Shown: one piece after another, positions 54,201 through 57,799 of the stretch | Layout of the letters: each line of letters opens with the position of its first letter | Position numbering within the stretch: position 1 is the stretch's first letter | Source: Branchiostoma floridae | Taxonomy: Eukaryota; Chordata; Leptocardii; Amphioxiformes; Branchiostomatidae | DNA length: 59,099 bases | Direction: 5' to 3' | Assembly (NCBI RefSeq): GCF_000003815.2 | Contig: NC_049991.1 | Span: 13,309,133-13,368,231, forward strand | Position numbers and translations under genes: made by a program | The notes under the pieces: generated by a model | Told to the model about the DNA's origin: nothing | What the model saw: the letters and a program-made list of their open reading frames with translations, nothing else | Databases searched by the model: none

Positions 54201-54822
54201 GTACTCAAGATATAATTAACAGTCACTGAATCAATTTGATAGATTTATAATTTACAAATTTGTAATATACAGATTTACGTATCTATCCAGTTGCTTGAGT
54301 AAGTTACTACCTGGACATCTAACCTTCATCGATGTGATAGTTCAGTTCAGTTCATATTCTGAGAGGTAACACTTAGATAGTATATGTTCTATTAATCTGT
54401 AATTTTTTCTAAGGTGAATAGAAGCAACCCCTTATGTCGTGTCAAAAGATGCTACATGTACTTTACTCAATGATTTGTACTTCTATGATAGATCATTTAG
54501 AATTTTTGTTTTGAGAATAATCATGTCAAGTCCTGCATTTCATTCATACTCCAAAGTTGTAAAATCCTTCAGGCCTTGAATAGAATATGTTGAAAAAGAT
54601 GCAATATGCACAAATAAACTAGTCACTATTTTTCTATGTTTAAGATTGCTAAAACTTTGGTATTGATTGTAGTGTAACTAAAAGTTCACACTGTGTCATT
54701 CCAGGAAACTTGAAGAGGTGGTGAAAGCGGTGACCAGTACGGGGAATGTTCTGGACGACATTGGCAGCATGTTCGATGATCTGGCTAGCGAGCTAGACGC
54801 CATGTTGGACTTCGAGGACTAG
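130..54822 (+). CDS. CASKIN: Caskin (CASK-interacting multidomain scaffold), 24 exons, 5' end missing
   Basis: Caskins are cytoplasmic/synaptic scaffolds that bind CASK and other signalling proteins. Spliced exons: 130-227, 2782-2927, 4017-4112, 4508-4638, 6168-6276, 6850-6958, 7338-7432, 7977-8097, 13778-13825, 14254-14505, 15394-15530, 15935-16076, 16789-16994, 30396-30546, 43276-43370, 47363-47473, 48129-48230, 49004-49142, 49620-49798, 50383-50551, 50977-51153, 51763-53808, 54053-54173, 54705-54822. Phases chain without a break into 1,698 residues. Residue numbers in this annotation count from the first complete codon. Order: six ankyrin repeats (1 to about 205), a seventh ankyrin-like segment to 229, SH3 (about 237-296), CASK-binding-like DEVWLPRK (513-520), SAM1 (646-711), SAM2 (717-780), [10 protein letters not shown] (1017-1026), [11 protein letters not shown] (1123-1133) and tail [12 protein letters not shown] (1675-1686). 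The same order and several near-identical motifs occur in vertebrate CASKIN1. The SIAAML and tail motifs distinguish it from other ANK/SAM proteins. Vertebrate proteins are about 1,200-1,430 residues, so this one is longer. The start codon lies upstream of the window. Confidence 0.96.
228..2781 (+). other. Intron after ankyrin exon 1
   Basis: 2.55 kb, AT-rich, with no coding potential I trust. It contains a repeat-like block at 2553-2670. The remaining short open frames lack codon signal. Confidence 0.85.
2553..2670. repeat. Dispersed-repeat-like block (cctcggataggacatt...gttaaagaaccc)
   Basis: The block with cctcggataggacatt, gttaaagaacccaccaca and cgaaaaagagtaggg is more GC-rich than its surroundings. 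It resembles a dispersed repeat I recall as common in amphioxus and other invertebrate genomes. No second copy is in the window, so this rests on recollection and composition. Confidence 0.4.
2782..2927 (+). CDS. CASKIN: Caskin exon, ankyrin repeat 2 and start of repeat 3
   Basis: The acceptor is tttctgcag and the donor gtgagc. It encodes [20 protein letters not shown] and later [14 protein letters not shown], with the TPLHLAA-like helix starts of ankyrin repeats. The first two bases complete Gly and the exon ends at a codon boundary. Confidence 0.95.
2928..4016 (+). other. Intron
   Basis: 1.1 kb, AT-rich. A short phrase is partly repeated within it (acttgcccaatttggcaagt near 3100 and acttgcccaattggacaatt near 3298). 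Nothing else is recognised. Confidence 0.8.
4017..4112 (+). CDS. CASKIN: Caskin exon, ankyrin repeats 3-4
   Basis: The acceptor is ctccccag and the donor gtgagt. 32 whole codons read [16 protein letters not shown] and [16 protein letters not shown]. This matches the vertebrate run SEMLLQHQSNPC and [12 protein letters not shown] closely, so repeat boundaries and exon borders are secure. Confidence 0.95.
4113..4507 (+). other. Intron
   Basis: 395 bases, AT-rich, with no feature beyond its splice sites. Confidence 0.85.
4508..4638 (+). CDS. CASKIN: Caskin exon, ankyrin repeats 4-5
   Basis: The acceptor is ttattgtcattatag and the donor gtgagt. It encodes [20 protein letters not shown] then [17 protein letters not shown]. 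The insertion between repeats 4 and 5 ([17 protein letters not shown]) sits where vertebrate Caskins have CAALLEPRPGD. It leaves with two bases of an Arg codon. Confidence 0.95.
4639..6167 (+). other. Intron containing a TIR element
   Basis: 1.5 kb. Most of it is occupied by the inverted-repeat element at 5051-5940. The remainder is AT-rich with no feature. Confidence 0.85.
5051..5940. mobile_element. TIR element (about 890 bp) with tggcataataccggtc ends
   Basis: The left end taacatccattggcataata-ccggtc (5051-5076) and the right end 5915-5940 are inverted copies with one mismatch over 26 bases. ataccggtc recurs inside at 5286-5294, and its complement at 5896-5904. The interior is GC-richer than the intron and has no transposase-length frame, so it is a non-autonomous DNA transposon. 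I see no clear target-site duplication, so the superfamily is open. Confidence 0.7.
6168..6276 (+). CDS. CASKIN: Caskin exon, ankyrin repeats 5-6
   Basis: The acceptor is cttgttacag and the donor gtcaga. It reads [20 protein letters not shown] then [16 protein letters not shown], matching vertebrate [32 protein letters not shown]. One base completes Arg at the start, and the exon ends at a codon boundary. Confidence 0.95.
6277..6849 (+). other. Intron
   Basis: 573 bases, AT-rich. No feature seen. Confidence 0.85.
6850..6958 (+). CDS. CASKIN: Caskin exon, last ankyrin repeat
   Basis: The acceptor is gttccgcag and the donor gtatgt. It encodes [20 protein letters not shown] then [16 protein letters not shown]. 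The TALDIV..FTTS...IKQLLR block is a Caskin-specific ending of the ankyrin domain. It leaves with one base of a Gly codon. Confidence 0.95.
6959..7337 (+). other. Intron
   Basis: 379 bases. It contains a short direct repeat of the palindromic phrase ttttaagcttaagaaa near 7056-7088 and nothing else. Confidence 0.85.
7338..7432 (+). CDS. CASKIN: Caskin exon, first half of SH3 domain
   Basis: The acceptor is catgttctag and the donor gtaaga. It encodes [20 protein letters not shown] then AGDVIT. This is the ALYDY/RT-loop half of an SH3 fold (SL.F.AGDVI), but the ALYDY segment is replaced by REHYNAYD, as in vertebrate Caskins (KDYCNNYD). Confidence 0.93.
7433..7976 (+). other. Intron splitting the SH3 domain
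   Basis: 544 bases, AT-rich. No feature seen. Confidence 0.85.
7977..8097 (+). CDS. CASKIN: Caskin exon, second half of SH3 domain
   Basis: The acceptor is ttctccatccccag and the donor gtgggc. It encodes [20 protein letters not shown] then [19 protein letters not shown] is the n-Src/beta strand with the first SH3 Trp. The usual G.FP..YV end appears as GFFDPMYV, which displaces the ligand-contacting proline. It leaves with one base of an Asp codon. Confidence 0.93.
8248..8405. mobile_element. Small TIR element (158 bp)
   Basis: The left end acaggcttttcat-cgacgtcat (8248-8269) and the right end atgacgtcaaatgaaaagcc-tgt (8383-8405) form inverted ends differing by one short indel/mismatch. An inner ccatgttgg/ccaacatgg pair extends the palindrome. 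This fits a MITE. Confidence 0.6.
8408..8745. repeat. Two-copy tandem duplication, period 178 bp
   Basis: Bases 8408-8567 and 8586-8745 are near-identical (shared blocks include gactagtactaaagggaat and agccaatgggaggtgccatg). The high identity means a recent duplication or an assembly of two haplotypes. Confidence 0.85.
13778..13825 (+). CDS. CASKIN: Caskin exon, short linker exon (48 bp)
   Basis: The acceptor follows a T-rich tract ending ttatcacag and the donor is gtgagt. It encodes [15 protein letters not shown], flanked by split Asp and Asn codons. There is no domain. The call rests on splice sites and on the phase matching both neighbours. The 5.7 kb intron before it could hide an alternative exon. 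Confidence 0.85.
13826..14253 (+). other. Intron
   Basis: 428 bases, AT-rich. No feature seen. Confidence 0.85.
14254..14505 (+). CDS. CASKIN: Caskin exon, Pro/Gly/Ser/Tyr-rich linker
   Basis: The acceptor is tttccttacag and the donor gtatgt. It encodes a disordered segment of 83 codons ([20 protein letters not shown] at the start, [20 protein letters not shown] near the end). DSGIYS at residues 386-391 fits the DSGxxS pattern of beta-TrCP phosphodegrons, and the Tyr is a possible SH2-docking site. GC content is well above that of the flanking introns. Confidence 0.9.
14506..15393 (+). other. Intron
   Basis: 888 bases. The 14575-14945 part is GC-richer with phrases such as gagggggtttccgcaccccc, and may be a degraded repeat. 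A short tandem of agctagaattgc lies at about 15130-15160. No coding content. Confidence 0.75.
15394..15530 (+). CDS. CASKIN: Caskin exon, Ser/Gly-rich linker
   Basis: The acceptor follows a strong pyrimidine tract ending catccctgtag and the donor is gtaagg. It encodes [20 protein letters not shown] then [20 protein letters not shown]. No domain is recognised. Phase enters with two bases and leaves at a codon boundary. Confidence 0.88.
15531..15934 (+). other. Intron
   Basis: 404 bases, AT-rich. No feature seen. Confidence 0.85.
15935..16076 (+). CDS. CASKIN: Caskin exon, Pro-rich linker
   Basis: The acceptor is tctcccctag and the donor gtaggg. It encodes [20 protein letters not shown] then [24 protein letters not shown] is a candidate WW-domain ligand. 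The frame stays open to 16195, but the next exon at 16789 is phase-compatible only with the donor at 16077. Confidence 0.85.
16077..16788 (+). other. Intron before the CASK-binding exon
   Basis: 712 bases, AT-rich, ending in a long pyrimidine tract (ctctttcttcctcctctcag). No feature otherwise. Confidence 0.85.
16789..16994 (+). CDS. CASKIN: Caskin exon with CASK-binding-like motif
   Basis: The acceptor follows a long C/T tract ending cctctcag and the donor is gtcagt. Residues 513-520 read DEVWLPRK (16842-16865), matching vertebrate Caskin1 EEIWVLRK. That motif is the core of the CASK-interacting segment that binds the CASK CaM-kinase domain. It is followed by a Ser/Gly-rich run and AVAQTQQMR. 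The 3' third is duplicated in the next intron at 17121-17183. Confidence 0.92.
16842..16865 (+). other. CASK-interaction core motif DEVWLPRK
   Basis: Eight codons encode an acidic pair, an aliphatic residue, Trp, and a basic pair. In vertebrate Caskin1 the equivalent EEIWVLRK contacts the CASK kinase-like domain, and the Trp is critical in that family. The core acidic-aliphatic-Trp and Arg-Lys positions are kept. Pro replaces Leu before Arg. Confidence 0.75.
17071..17875. repeat. Three copies of a short dispersed element, two direct and one inverted
   Basis: Copies at 17071-17117 and 17528-17580 share gcctg..gtacca.cttggtag and ttgc.ctgacg. An inverted copy lies at 17841-17875 (actacccggatggtacccag). 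The first copy ends right beside the duplicated exon fragment and supplies the ctgac candidate branch point. Confidence 0.6.
17121..17183 (+). repeat. Partial duplicate of CASK-binding exon; possible mini-exon 17131-17183
   Basis: Bases 17121-17194 repeat 16932-17005 at 68 of 74 positions, including the donor gtcagt. The six differences are all at third codon positions and all synonymous (Ala, Gly, Gly, Ser, Ala, Val). ttcag at 17126-17130 could serve as an acceptor and ctgac at 17111-17115 as a branch point. An exon 17131-17183 would enter in the same phase and leave in the same phase as the parent exon, but would lack DEVWLPRK. The pyrimidine tract is weak and there is no transcript evidence. 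Confidence 0.55.
22351..22972. mobile_element. TIR element (622 bp) with repeated aataaagtacgcacccc motif
   Basis: The first 29 bases (taccgtatattctcgaataa followed by agtacgcac) are perfectly inverted at 22944-22972. The outermost TA on each side could be a TA target duplication. The motif aataaagtacgcacccc recurs inside at about 22383, 22460 and 22876 in direct orientation. No transposase frame is present, so the element is non-autonomous. Confidence 0.85.
23351..24180. repeat. Five-copy tandem array, period 156-168 bp
   Basis: Copies begin at 23351, 23513, 23669, 23834 and 24002. Each carries taaatacctggatgatgtga, a tcttctgc/gcttctac block and gtgtctcctatatccccag (shortened in copy 5). 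The inner 125-base segment is open in one frame in copies 2 and 3 but has stops in copies 1 and 4. Confidence 0.9.
24681..25690. repeat. Seven-copy tandem array, period 127-171 bp, with a 293-bp higher-order unit
   Basis: Units start near 24681, 24820, 24958, 25129, 25256, 25421 and 25548. Each has ctggtgtatactgtaccctg, gcatgggtgggttctt and a tagatatagacagg block. Copies 4-5 and 6-7 are almost the same pair offset by 293 bases, which shows a later duplication of a dimer. Weak open frames follow the repeat and are not genes. Confidence 0.9.
30396..30546 (+). CDS. CASKIN: Caskin exon, Pro/Ala-rich linker isolated between two giant introns
   Basis: The acceptor is tgtccttcccacag and the donor gtaacc. 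It encodes [20 protein letters not shown] then [17 protein letters not shown]. Phase 0 entry and a single base of Gly at exit match the neighbours. It lies 13.4 kb after the previous exon and 12.7 kb before the next. Its last bases and donor are copied again in the following intron (see 30520-30905). Confidence 0.88.
30520..30905. repeat. Tandem duplication of exon end plus intron start
   Basis: The exon end and donor (gacagacaaaggccgcctta then tggtaacc) reappear at about 30699-30732 as gacaggcaaaggccgccttt and aatatggtaagc. The following intron also repeats (ctcaaagagttcttttttgc and ctgcttgcaaattgcattc in both). Copy 2 has a 29-base insertion before the ctcaaagag block. Copy 2 carries a good donor (gtaagc) but no acceptor of its own that I can see. 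Confidence 0.8.
35752..36129. mobile_element. hAT-type MITE with 8-bp target duplication
   Basis: The element at 35760-36121 begins cagggctctagccagc and ends gctggctaaagccctg, giving imperfect inverted ends that start CAGGG. It is flanked by identical 8-bp AATAAGAAC-like copies, exactly aatagaac at 35752-35759 and 36122-36129. An 8-bp duplication with CAGGG ends is the hAT signature. The 362-bp interior has repeated ccgtcaa/ttgacgga words and no transposase. Confidence 0.9.
37695..37708. promoter_or_regulatory. Palindromic CRE-like site
   Basis: aggtgacgtcacct is a perfect 14-base palindrome with a full TGACGTCA CREB/ATF core inside the giant intron. It could be an enhancer element, but a single site may be chance. 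Confidence 0.3.
43276..43370 (+). CDS. CASKIN: Caskin exon, linker before the SAM domains
   Basis: The acceptor is ttccccaccccag and the donor gtgggt. It encodes [20 protein letters not shown] then [11 protein letters not shown]. The DSGTYRN sequence gives another DSG-x-Tyr motif, and YRN could dock a GRB2-type SH2 (pYxN). Two bases finish Gly at entry, and the exon ends at a codon boundary. Confidence 0.92.
45365..45432 (-). ncRNA. tRNA-like sequence / tRNA-derived repeat (not a functional tRNA)
   Basis: On the minus strand tggcgtagtggttagcg matches a pol III box A/D-arm, and ggttcgaaccc matches box B/T-loop. A run of 10-11 T residues follows (45350-45360), like a pol III terminator. The D-arm can pair with wobbles, but the acceptor and anticodon stems do not, so this is a SINE head or tRNA pseudogene. 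Confidence 0.55.
46172..46189. repeat. (GTCC)n microsatellite
   Basis: Four to five tandem tccg/gtcc tetramers inside the compound insertion. Confidence 0.7.
46531..46597. repeat. Perfect 21-bp inverted repeat, 25-base loop
   Basis: acctgcaggcattgtctact-a (46531-46551) is exactly inverted at 46577-46597. The transcribed intron would form a perfect stem-loop. No known small RNA is recognised. Confidence 0.8.
47363..47473 (+). CDS. CASKIN: Caskin exon, SAM domain 1 (N-terminal half)
   Basis: The acceptor is tgtctcttccag and the donor gtgaga. 37 codons read [20 protein letters not shown] then [17 protein letters not shown]. Human CASKIN1 has [20 protein letters not shown] and [11 protein letters not shown] here, so identity is very high. 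Confidence 0.97.
47474..48128 (+). other. Intron within SAM1
   Basis: 655 bases, AT-rich. No feature seen. Confidence 0.85.
48129..48230 (+). CDS. CASKIN: Caskin exon, SAM domain 1 (C-terminal half)
   Basis: The acceptor is tccatcgcag and the donor gtactg. It encodes [20 protein letters not shown] then [27 protein letters not shown] is the end-helix of the first Caskin SAM, and IPD.LP..KP is the conserved bridge to SAM2. Confidence 0.97.
48231..49003 (+). other. Intron between SAM1 and SAM2
   Basis: 773 bases, AT-rich. No feature seen. Confidence 0.85.
49004..49142 (+). CDS. CASKIN: Caskin exon, SAM domain 2 (most of domain)
   Basis: The acceptor is tgtgaatttccag and the donor gtatgt. It encodes [20 protein letters not shown] then [20 protein letters not shown] and [26 protein letters not shown] is essentially invariant between this protein and human CASKIN1. 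The tandem SAMs of vertebrate Caskin1 assemble into polymers. Confidence 0.97.
49143..49619 (+). other. Intron within SAM2, with hairpin element
   Basis: 477 bases. It contains an inverted repeat whose arms run about 49222-49257 and 49321-49361 (caggcagtgtctgatgttca versus its complement). This looks like a small palindromic MITE. Confidence 0.75.
49222..49361. repeat. Inverted repeat (MITE-like hairpin)
   Basis: The left arm caggcagtgtctgatgttca continues to gactccaacc. The right arm has ggcttggagtc and ends atatcagacactgcct. Arms of about 38 bases with a few mismatches surround a 60-base loop. Confidence 0.7.
49620..49798 (+). CDS. CASKIN: Caskin exon, end of SAM2 and following linker
   Basis: The acceptor is ttcattactacag and the donor gtaaat. 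[16 protein letters not shown] closes the SAM2 end-helix. Then [10 protein letters not shown] parallels vertebrate LEVMAIESPP. An alternative GT at 49787 (gtgcaa) would shorten the exon by 12 bases but is weaker. Confidence 0.95.
49799..50382 (+). other. Intron
   Basis: 584 bases, AT-rich. No feature seen. Confidence 0.85.
50383..50551 (+). CDS. CASKIN: Caskin exon, Ser/Thr-rich linker
   Basis: The acceptor is tatgactgacag and the donor gtcagt. It encodes [20 protein letters not shown] then [20 protein letters not shown]. No domain is seen. It is serine-rich and acidic, typical of a phospho-regulated linker. Phase enters at 0 and exits with one Gly base. Confidence 0.9.
50552..50976 (+). other. 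Intron with poly-G tract
   Basis: 425 bases. A run of 23 G residues lies at 50643-50665. Otherwise nothing is recognised. Confidence 0.85.
50643..50665 (+). repeat. Poly-G homopolymer (23 bases)
   Basis: Uninterrupted G tract on the sense strand. It could form a G-quadruplex in the nascent transcript, and its length is likely to be unstable or mis-assembled. Confidence 0.9.
50977..51153 (+). CDS. CASKIN: Caskin exon, Gln/Glu-rich linker
   Basis: The acceptor is tgatttcccgtgaag and the donor gtaata. It encodes [20 protein letters not shown] then [20 protein letters not shown]. The charged Q/E run may form a short helix, and KYATLGKSS resembles the vertebrate YATVQRR segment. A second GT six bases upstream (51147, gtgcag) preserves phase and would remove two residues. 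Confidence 0.9.
51154..51762 (+). other. Intron with hairpin element
   Basis: 609 bases. It contains the inverted repeat at 51509-51634. A phrase ttattaccctgatgtctgac at about 51651 also occurs in related form near 27570. It ends in a NAGNAG acceptor. Confidence 0.8.
51509..51634. repeat. Inverted repeat (MITE-like), recurring family
   Basis: gttactcaagcaactggata through tggtcaga (51509-51548) is inverted at 51594-51634 with few mismatches. A fragment of the family (agttgcttgagtaa) recurs at 54290-54303, so it is dispersed. Confidence 0.75.
51763..53808 (+). CDS. CASKIN: Caskin 2-kb exon, proline-rich low-complexity region
   Basis: 682 codons are open. The acceptor is tcatcagcag (a NAGNAG, so 51760 is the alternative start) and the donor gtgagg. 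Landmarks: [11 protein letters not shown] (945-955), RSQSFRNS and [18 protein letters not shown] (1017-1026, human [11 protein letters not shown]), [22 protein letters not shown] (1123-1133, human VKSIAAMLELSS), a charged segment with two Trp motifs ([20 protein letters not shown] at about 1218-1255), and several SPxKP and PPPPP stretches. Polyproline runs are SH3/EVH1/profilin-type ligands. The frame runs on to 53861, but the donor at 53809 joins in phase to 54053. The long minus-strand frame here is a shadow. Confidence 0.96.
54053..54173 (+). CDS. CASKIN: Caskin exon, Ala/Pro-rich
   Basis: The acceptor is tgtttgttag and the donor gtaagt. It encodes [20 protein letters not shown] and then [12 protein letters not shown]. 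Vertebrate CASKIN1 likewise has an Ala/Pro tract just before the tail. It exits with two bases of a Glu codon. Confidence 0.92.
54174..54704 (+). other. Last intron
   Basis: 531 bases, AT-rich. It contains a fragment of the 51509 inverted-repeat family at about 54288-54340. Confidence 0.8.
54705..54822 (+). CDS. CASKIN: Caskin last coding exon, conserved acidic tail, TAG stop
   Basis: The acceptor is tgtcattccag. It encodes [20 protein letters not shown] then [18 protein letters not shown] and TAG. Human CASKIN1 ends [25 protein letters not shown], so this short amphipathic acidic tail is nearly unchanged and identifies the family. Confidence 0.97.
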
Positions 54823-55484
54823 CGAAGACGTCATCGTGTTCATCTTCTACACTTTCCTAGAAGTCTTTGTCAACTGACCACAAACTGTTGATAAACCTTC
54901 TGTGTACTGCCAAATAAGGAAAACATGGTACAAGAACAGTACAGTAGACCAACCTGAATTGCCTCTCCTGTATGTAATGACAAAGGGTATATCTGGCTTT
55001 ATCTAGGAGGGCTACACTCATGCAGCCTTGGTTATCTTTTTTAGAACTTGCAGTTGAGAAAATAACGGTCAAGAAATCAGAAAAAAGGACGTGTCTTGAG
55101 GAAGGTAACTAGTGAAGACAAGCCCAGGGACATGAAGAGGAGTTTGTAAAAATGTAATAAGGAATGTGACAGTGAAATGTAGATGTTAGGCTTGATTGTT
55201 ACTCAAGGGGAAGTAATACCCAACAAAGTCTGAGAGCAAGTTCAAACCGAAGATGGACTGAAAAGGAAAGATGCCTCACACTCACAGTTTTAAATCTAAC
55301 ATAGATTATTTTTTATTATGGTGTCCCTTTGATTTAGATTTGTTCACTTCTAAAATTTCTATGTAGTTAGTGCTTTGTGATTAGTTAAGACCCCTTTGTA
55401 AAAGTGTTATAGGCTCTGTGATTAGTTTATACCCTTTGGTTTAGTCCTTGTGTTTGTTGTGTGTTTTCATCAAATGGTCCTGTG

Positions 55485-55490
55485 AATAAA
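55485..55490 (+). terminator. Proximal polyadenylation signal AATAAA
   Basis: Canonical hexamer about 660 bases after the stop codon. The downstream sequence is only weakly GT-rich, so it may be a minor or alternative site. Confidence 0.5.
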
Positions 55491-56259
55491 CATGACGTTA
55501 CTAAAATCAGCTATGTTTCATATAAACAGCCTATAGAAACAGGATTGTGTGGGGAAATACCCACTCCTTGTTAAAATTGTAAAGTCAAAATTTTGCCAAA
55601 TATGTATAGAAATACTTTCAGGAGGTTTGTTGATAATGAATATTGTAAATCTTACTGAGAGGCGAACGTTTCGTTGTCAGATGTGTTCAGATATTTTAAC
55701 TATGTGTGTTTTTGTGTATGTGTTCTATTCACTAATGTGAAGAAGTGTCTGCATGTGTGCAAATGTTTTCTAAAAACAGGCATTTATGTGTTAAATATTG
55801 ATGTGGTATGATATGCTTTCATCTGTTTAAGCAAGACTTCTAATAACATGAAATTGCACAGAAGACAAACTGTAAGGAATGTTTATGTTACTGTGTTGTC
55901 AGAGTATATAAAGCAGTGTACTTTCTTAATTAAGAGCTTTCTCTTTCTTTCTGGGTTGATACCAAAGCCATACAGAGCCTACAGATAATTAACTTTGTTT
56001 TGATGATTAAAACATGTTTCTATGTGGATTGGCCCAGGGATTTTTGTACTCTTCACGTAAGCAGACATTGTTACCTCGCAGCTTACGTTTGTTATATTCT
56101 GAGGTCATGTGGGCAATTTCCCTCCAAAAAGTTGGGAATAGGGAAGAAATCTCTTATGACACCTTTCGAGACTATCACACTAAATTGTAGAGATATGAGG
56201 AAGTGTCACACATGGAGCAGGAGCAAGCTTCTGTCAAGTTTTTCTGTTATCTGTCATGT

Positions 56260-56265
56260 AATAAA
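56260..56265 (+). terminator. Distal polyadenylation signal AATAAA
   Basis: Canonical hexamer (gtaataaaag) followed within 30-60 bases by a ttctcttgtctctgtgtttc stretch, which fits a downstream U/GU element. Confidence 0.6.
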
Positions 56266-56482
56266 AGAAGTGAAGAAGTTGTGTATCTAAGGTGTTCTCT
56301 TGTCTCTGTGTTTCTTTGCAAGGTTTGTGAGATGCACACTTTGACTTCATAGTCGTAAATACACAAAGTTACAGCTGCTGTGCCTTTTGATATTAAGCCA
56401 GAAGATAAATTGACATCATCTCAAAATACTGTGGAAGAGTTATGAGTGCCTAGTTAGGCTAACGTCACATTTCCACACAAGG

Positions 56483-56632
56483 ACCCGGCCGGGCAGTTTT
56501 GGGGCACGAAAAGTATGATATAAAAGACAACAAAACCACAAAACGGACCAAAAATAGTTCAACAGCATGCCATATACATCTTTATTGTTATAAACTTTAA
56601 TTTTTCGTTTCCGCAAACAGCCCGACCGGTGT
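56483..56632. mobile_element. Imperfect inverted-repeat element
   Basis: The left arm acccggccgggcagttttgg and the right arm (complement of 56602-56632, caccggtcgggctgtttgcg) match at roughly three quarters of positions around a 90-base AT-rich centre. This is a degraded MITE-like structure with uncertain outer limits. Confidence 0.45.
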
Positions 56633-57038
56633 GTGCCTTACTAGCATTAGTAAACATAATAAATATAGACAGTAACATATTAACTGTTAATTAATGTTAC
56701 TAGTATATCCATTAATATCAAGAGTCCTGAATAAGTAATGAAAGCTACCATAGCCCATTTTCTCAAATCATGGGAACATGCTGATCAGAAAGAAACATAA
56801 AGTTACAAGTGTTTGCAAAGAAAGCTACAACCACATGCTAAACATACAAACTCATGCTTTAAGAAAAATAATGTTAACGTTACAACCTTCATGTAACTTA
56901 CATGTAATCCATCCAAAAAAAGCATACAGCATGCTAGGAGATTGAAAAAGGAAAGAACAAGGAACCTGCAGACATGATAACAGTTTGACTGTGACTTCTT
57001 TGATATAACTGAAGGTCAGGTTAACGTTATAAACCAAG

Positions 57039-57220
57039 TACAGTCAAACCTGTCTATAGCGGCCACTCAAGGGACCGGACAAATTTGGCCACAATAGACA
57101 GGTGGCCTCTGTATAGAGGTGGCAACTTGTAGATAAAATACCCAAGGGACCGACAAAAAGTGGCCACTATGGACAGGTGGCCCCTCTGTAGAGGTGGCCC
57201 CTAATACAGGTTTGACTGTA
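57039..57220. mobile_element. TA-flanked MITE (Tc1/mariner-pogo type ends)
   Basis: cagtcaaacctgt (57041-57053) is exactly inverted at 57206-57218, and both ends abut TA, as expected for TA target duplication. CAGT ends plus TA are typical of pogo-group elements. The 178-bp body contains two related copies of caagggaccg...tggccac...gacaggtggcc. Confidence 0.8.
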
Positions 57221-57639
57221 CCTCACATTTGGACTAAGAAAACTTACACACTACTGACTACACCCAAGGTTAAAACTTGACTAGGAACTCATCTGTGCCA
57301 TCTTCTGACTCATGCTGGTCGATCTCTTTTGGCTTGTCAGCGGTACTTGAGTAACGTTACCTCAAGAAATGAATAGAGCGCTAGAAAACTCAGTGTGCTT
57401 CCTATCTTGGTTTTCTACATATGAATGTTCTGGAATATCAACAAGAAGAAAATGCTTGCTGGTCGTCAAGGTAACTGCCGTGGCCTTAGTTGACCCAGCA
57501 GATCGAACATGGAATAGCATTCTTACACGGACTAACACCAATTTGTGCGACCCCATTTCATTGTGTAATTGTCTTCATCGCAGAAGAGGCCACCCACGGC
57601 GAAGTTTTTGTTCAGAAAGTTTGTTCACCTGTTCTTGTA

Positions 57640-57799
57640 GTGCTTACCGTGAAGCATCATGGGTAGTTCTGTATGACCTCTGACCTTCAGTTTGTATACA
57701 AACATGGCGTCGGTTGGAGATAAAATTTCTTGCACGTAAAAGATAATCGTTTTTTCTCCCATTCCTGTCCGTAGTGAAGAGCTCTCGCTGTCCAGAATG
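57640..57799 (+). promoter_or_regulatory. Probable promoter/first exon of downstream gene
   Basis: The region 57470-57800 is GC-richer with CpGs. catcatgggtagttct (57656-57671) and aacatggcgtcgg (57701-57713, a YY1-like AAnATGGCG) resemble elements of TATA-less housekeeping promoters. The putative first exon ends at 57799 before gtaagt. The transcription start is not determinable. Confidence 0.5.
57704..57739 (+). other. Possible upstream ORF (11 codons)
   Basis: ATGGCGTCG in a good Kozak setting (aacATGg) reads MASVGDKISCT then TAA, upstream of the likely main ATG. If included in the transcript it could reduce translation. It could equally be the YY1-type promoter element outside the transcript. 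Confidence 0.35.

Larger units (their letters stand above)
54823..56285 (+). other. CASKIN: Caskin 3' UTR
   Basis: AT-rich, non-coding sequence follows the TAG. Candidate polyadenylation signals are AATAAA at 55485-55490 and 56260-56265. The second is followed by a T/GT-rich stretch (about 56283-56320), so it is the more convincing distal end. The exact cleavage point cannot be read from sequence alone. Confidence 0.65.
56286..57600. other. Intergenic spacer with two small TIR elements
   Basis: About 1.3 kb between the Caskin 3' end and the next promoter. It holds an imperfect inverted-repeat element near 56483-56632 and a pogo-like MITE at 57041-57218. No gene seen. Confidence 0.7.
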
